Shown here one piece after another: positions 59,633 to 64,000 of a stretch of DNA of 64,000 nucleotides. The first letter of the stretch is position 1, and every line of letters starts with the position of its first letter. The position numbers were made by a program, and so were the translations under genes. This stretch comes from Guillardia theta CCMP2712 (lineage: Eukaryota; Cryptophyceae; Pyrenomonadales; Geminigeraceae): positions 710,657-774,656 of the forward strand of contig NW_005434669.1 of NCBI RefSeq assembly GCF_000315625.1, in the 5' to 3' direction. The notes beneath the pieces were generated by a model. That model worked only from the letters and a program-made list of their open reading frames with translations, was not told the origin of the DNA and made no database searches.

Positions 59633-62600
59633 AACAAGTATTCGTGATTGCTCGAGAGGGTGGTGTGAATAAACTTGTACTTGCTCCAGAGTCTTACTCC
59701 TTCTCCTCCTCCTTCTCCCCCTCCCCTCCCCTCCTTCCTTGGTCATGTCGGAACCACTGACGACAGCCTGACCTCCTTGCTGACAACAAACCCCTGCTCC
59801 GCAAGTCAACCAGGAAGGGGAGGAAGAGAAGAAGTTTGATACCCTGGTCACGTTCTGCCATTCTTTCGGCCTCTTGCGGAAGGACCTCCAGGCACCGTAG
59901 AAGGGCAGGACCGAGAAGATGGCAGCAAGAAGCGACAGGTACCACCCCACGCTGAGGTAATGGCTAGTTGCATACCTGAGATGAAGTTGCAACAGCGTTC
60001 AGAAACCTCTCAGTCTCTTTTTCTAATTTTTGTTTTTCTCTTTTTCCCACCTGTGTGTCCCTCCCTCCCTTCCACTTCTTGCCTCCCTCGTCTACTCTCG
60101 TCTACCCCTCGTGTCATCCTCCCCCTCCCCGTCCCCTTCCCCCTCCTCCTCCCCCTCCAACTGCTCTCCTTTCTCTTACCTCATGGTGTCTCCAAATATC
60201 TTCACGTAGATTCCATATAGCATGGCCGGGACTGCAAGCACGAGGGCGGTCGCCACACAAGATGCCAGCACAAACTTCTCCTGCTGCCATGCGTCTTCCA
60301 CGTTCGCCTCGTCGCTAGCTCGGATGGTTCGCCAGATGATCCAGAAGTTGTGGAGCTGCAGCGCGAACGCGAGGACATGGAGGGCGACGATGATTGAGGT
60401 GACGGGGCAGAGGACGACGAAGAGCTCTAGCAGACCTCGCATGGGGAGCGTCGACATGTACTCGCGCACTGTTCCGGTGTAGGGGAACATCTTGTCCAAG
60501 ACCCGATCGAGGAAGAGCGAGCATGCTCCACCAGCGCAGGTCCATGGCGGGTTGTATCCTGCCCTATACGCTGCGCTCCCTTCCATCCCCGAGACTTGAA
60601 GAAGCTTCTTGAGCCCGCAGGAGAGGTTGCTACCGTATTGGACTCTCCGGCTTGGAAGGAAAAAGTTGCGGTCGACACATGCGTCGATGCAGGCTGAGCA
60701 GTTCCCGTTCACAGCACATTGACACTGCAGCACCTTCTTCTTCATGCCCGGGTTGCTTGCTGGAAAGTCTTGCATGCTGTTTGTGGGCTCTTCCAGTGTC
60801 ACCATGCTGTCTTTGTAGTCGCCAACTAAAATCTTGTTGTCACACTGTAAGAGACGAGAAGTCAGTCAGACAACGAGTAGCCGGACACGAAGGGAGGAGG
60901 GAGGAGGGAGGAGGGAGGAGGGAGGAGGGAAGAGCGAGAATAGCCATCGACAGGGAAAGTGAAGATGAGGGGGGGGGGTGGGGGGGGGGGCGGGAGGGGG
61001 CGCAGTGATCCTGCAAGCTTCCCAAGACCTGGTCGAGCATGACGGCTTTGAAACGAGACTTTTGCGACAGAGCTGAGGCATCCGTGACTGTTTCTTGCAT
61101 GACTGCTTGAACGATCTCTCGGAAGATGTAAGTCTGTTGAACATCGCATCAATTTGCCACCCAACACAACCTTGCTCTACTTGATTCAGGATGCACATGG
61201 TGTCGTAAATCGCCGACATCCCCGACGTCCCTCCATGCACGTGAAAGTTTGAGGTTTTTTCCTTTGGCCAAGACAACAAACGTGAGCCGTCTCTCCGATC
61301 ATGCAGCCCATTCTCTCAGCTCACCAGCACCAGGGAGGAGGAGTTGTGTGGGTACGAGCAGGACGGGCAGGTTTGATCCAGGGGGCAGCTGTCTCCTTGG
61401 ATTCCAGTCCCAATCCTGTTGCAAGCAGCTCAGGCTGCAGCAGGAGACAGGCGCAGCTGTAAATTCCTGGTGACGCAGGTGGGATGAAAGGGCGAGTTGG
61501 TCGCTCTGTTCTTCCTTACCGCTATCGCTGGGCCTGCCAGACTTTCTTCACAAAATTCGTCAGCCAACTTCCTCCGCCCACCTGGAGCGCAACCCGCCCC
61601 GAGCTCGGCCTTGCCATCTGTGCCAGAGGAGGAAGTTTAGATCATGGCAAGACGAACCGAAGAGGAGGGGAGGAGATTGTGAGTTAGAATCACTGGTGGG
61701 ACGCGAGGGAGGGGATGGGGTGGAAAGGGGAGGAGAGGGGAGAGGAAAGCAGGAGGATGGACAAGAATTCAAGGCTTGCCTGGTCGACATTTGACTTGAC
61801 AGCCGTACTCCTTGACCTGATAATCAAAGGTAGAAAGCAGCCACTTGGCTAGAACCCGGCACTGTCAAATAGTTCTGTTATTCCTCTTCCTCCTCCCTTG
61901 CCTGCTCCTCCCTCTGTTCCCCCTCTGTCCGCTGCCTACCTGAGGAGGCTGCGGAGGACTGAGAGGGTCGAGGTTGAGCGGGATGTCGTATCCCTTCTTG
62001 TTCCAGAAGTCGATGGTCCCGACGCAGTGAAACCCCGGCTGGGCTTTCTTGACTCCACGGTAGTCGTAGAAGGGTAGCTCGTTCCTTGTCTCCGTGAAGA
62101 TGCTTGCGCAGTTTCAGCCCTCCTGTCTCCCGCAAGAGCTCTCGACGCACCTGTGGCAGCGCTCCGATGCAGCATCGGGGGCCAAGGTGACGTCGATGAG
62201 GAAGTTGAGGGTAGCGGATCCCAGGAAGGAGTGGAAGCTCACGTTCACGCAGTGATTCGACTGCGCCCTCTCACTTTCCGGCAGCCCTGCACCAGCCGCT
62301 TGCAAGTCAGCCGGCGTCAGGAGCCAGTAGAACTCACCTGGGACAAGCTGGCGGGCGAAGAGGGAGAATTCCACTATGTCAACCTGCGTGCGCTGAACAC
62401 ACTTGGCCTCCTTGGACTTCGGAGTGAGGAGGAGCCAGTCGGTCTTGATCGTGGAGCTGACACAGTCGTCCCCAGTCTGCTTCACGTAGTTTTCGTCCAT
62501 GAGGTTGAAGATACAGCTCTGCAGTTTGATAGGATCTCTCATCAACTGGTTGTTCGTTGCTATCCACTGCGCCGAGCCCAGACAAGTCGCTCGATTGCCT

Positions 62601-63001
62601 ACCGCGCACTTGGACTGCAGGGTCTTGACCGCAGACTCCAGGCAGCTGCTACTGCGATCAGCTAGGATGGCGCGCATCATCTCGGCATCATTGCGGTAGT
62701 AGGAGCCGAAGAAGACCTGGTTGACGTCCTTGAGAGCGAGACTGAGCTCGCTGAACTCTAGCACGTTGTTGGCGTTGGCGTCGAAGAAGTCAAAGACTTT
62801 GCGGACCCGCTCCAAGTGGTTGCCGGTGAAAGAGGTGAACTCCAGCCATGCGAGGAAAGGCGAGGCAACAGTGAAGGCGATGAGCACGAGCTGCGTGATC
62901 GCCGTGACCCTGTGGAACACTGTCCCGTTGTGCCACAGTGCGCAGATGAAGCATCGCAAGCAGCCGCACCAGAGCTCGCGATATTCCTTGCGCCTCGGCA
63001 T
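59624..63001 (-). CDS. Multi-pass membrane protein with an EF-hand-like loop
   Basis: MPRRKEYRELWCGCLRCFIC precedes a first membrane segment (AITQLVLIAFTVASPFLAWL). Then VRKVFDFFDANANNVLEFSE, with D-N-N-V-E spacing like an EF-hand loop. A large Cys-containing domain follows (CLESAVKTLQSKCAVGNR, CIFNLMDENYVKQTGDDC, FYWLLTPADLQAAGAG, SFLGSATLNFLIDVTL). Further exons add PGFHCVGTIDFWNKKGYDIP, NRIGTGIQGDSCPLDQTCPS, MSAIYDTMCILNQVEQGC and CQCAVNGNCSACIDACVD. Near the C-terminus are three hydrophobic stretches (LLELFVVLCPVTSIIVALHV; VLASCVATALVLAVPAMLYG; YLSLLAAIFSVLPFYGAW), then a basic tail ending at 59624. The topology suggests a cysteine-rich extracellular or lumenal domain between membrane helices. 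No named family recognised. Some exon joins in 60840-62160 are tentative. Confidence 0.6.
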
Positions 63002-64000
63002 GTGTACGTCAAGACAAGCTCATGTTTCTAGCTGACTGTTATGTCCTCGCGGAAGAAAACAAACCATACGACACGAAACGTGCTGCCGGTGACCATCGCG
63101 ACTTTGTTTCTACTCAAGAGTGTCCCATGGATGACAACTTCTTCCTCCTCCTCCCTGCTTCTCCTTCTGCTCCTCTCTTCGTGTCCTCCTTCTCCTCGCT
63201 TATTCTCGCACCCGAGCTCTTCTCATCGTCGTTGCCTCATCCATCTTGACATGTACAGTGCGTTTCGTTTTTCTTCTTTAGCTAATTGGATTTCAAAAGA
63301 ATCAGCCGCCGCATCATGCTCAGATCCGATCCGATCACCGATCGCCGGCCCGGCGCCGCACCGCGGCGCAGCGGCCGGGCCGGGCGGGACTTCAGCCACT
63401 CACCGTTTCAGTACTGACCGTCGGACGGTCACCATGGCGCTGAGTGACTGAAGCCTCTAGACTCTTCGAGCATGGCAGGGTTCAGAGATCTCACGAGTCT
63501 TCATGCATGACCTTCATATCTTCGGAAGACTCAGATGATGAAGACGCCCAGAAAGAAGGGAAATTTAAGCATTCTTTCAGGCTTCAGGCGCCACTGATAA
63601 CTTATTTGACTGCCAGGTGACACTCGGTATCAGCGGCGAACAGACACAGAAATATTGTTGATCAAGTTGGCAAATGTGCCCGGCAATGACAATGAGAGTC
63701 AGTCAAGGGATGGTGTTTGAAAACAGTTTTTACTGTGTGAGGTGAGACTCTCTTTACTCAAAGTTAGGTTAAAAATCAGTACTAGGACAGTGAGACGGAG
63801 TTACAAATGAATAAATGACATCTAATGATTCCAATTGGACGATGCGCGGAGATTCCGCAAGAGTACATCCATACAAAGAGAGCCATCCATGAGAAAGCTG
63901 AAGTCTGTGCCCCCCCCCTCCTCTTCCAGGTTACTTGAATCTTGGTGATCTTTCTCTATCCCAAAGTGCTCAGACGTTGAGGTGAGTGATGCTAGCGTGC
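63002..64000. repeat. Right flank with dispersed repeat copy C
   Basis: 63002-63320 is the upstream region of the membrane-protein gene, pyrimidine-rich, no gene seen. 63330-63450 is GC-rich (GCCGCACCGCGG, also at about 37140) with CCGTCGGACGGTCA. TTTACTCAAAGTTAGGTT occurs at 63754, then CAGTACTAGGACAGTGAG. No coding feature identified to the end of the window. Confidence 0.6.

Overview
The window looks like a compact eukaryotic nuclear locus from an alga with a red-lineage complex plastid. A cryptophyte such as Guillardia is my best guess; haptophyte or stramenopile is possible. Reasons: genes are cut by many short introns (about 42-100 nt, GT-AG with a few GC-AG); two proteins start with a signal peptide plus an F-containing plastid transit motif (ASAFAP or ATNAFV type); typical eukaryotic families are present (RPB3, RBM22, TBCK, USP, SEL1-like, alternative oxidase); there are no bacterial operons. 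Introns and intergenic gaps are full of purine/pyrimidine microsatellites (GGA, GGAGA, CTCCTG and related).

Layout. 0.5-15.4 kb: class I fructose-bisphosphate aldolase (+), a longin-like protein (-), plastid porphobilinogen synthase HemB (+), a large ubiquitin-specific protease (-), a 123-aa OB-fold protein (+), a small unknown (-), and a secreted coiled-coil/collagen-repeat protein (+). 15.5-30 kb: a Sel1-repeat secretory protein (-) divergent from TBCK pseudokinase-TBC-rhodanese (+) across a (GGAGA)n satellite, a WW-domain protein (-), RNA polymerase II subunit RPB3 (+) and a FabG/CBR4-type reductase (-). 30-40 kb: a small unknown (+), splicing factor RBM22 (+), an unknown (-), a secreted protein (-), a GC-rich dispersed repeat, and a signal-peptide-bearing methyltransferase (-). 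40-53 kb: a giant gene encoding four complete pyruvate kinase modules behind an MGCGSS N-terminus (+), then a convergent fused Dug3-Dug2 glutathione-degradation enzyme (-). 53-64 kb: a plastid-targeted unknown (+), a mitochondrial alternative oxidase whose exons continue into EF-hand domains (-), two further dispersed-repeat blocks, a Ser-rich unknown (+) and a multi-pass EF-hand membrane protein (-).

The most unusual content lies at 40-57 kb. The tetra-modular pyruvate kinase has near-identical catalytic modules and a canonical EF-hand loop in its first C-domain. The alternative oxidase reads in frame into Ca-binding EF-hands. The glutamine amidotransferase and the WD40/M20 peptidase of the Dug complex are one polypeptide. 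Two of these three (the kinase and the oxidase) suggest energy metabolism tied to Ca2+, and all three are module fusions. This is inference from one DNA sequence without transcript data; exon joins were made by eye from family similarity and splice signals.
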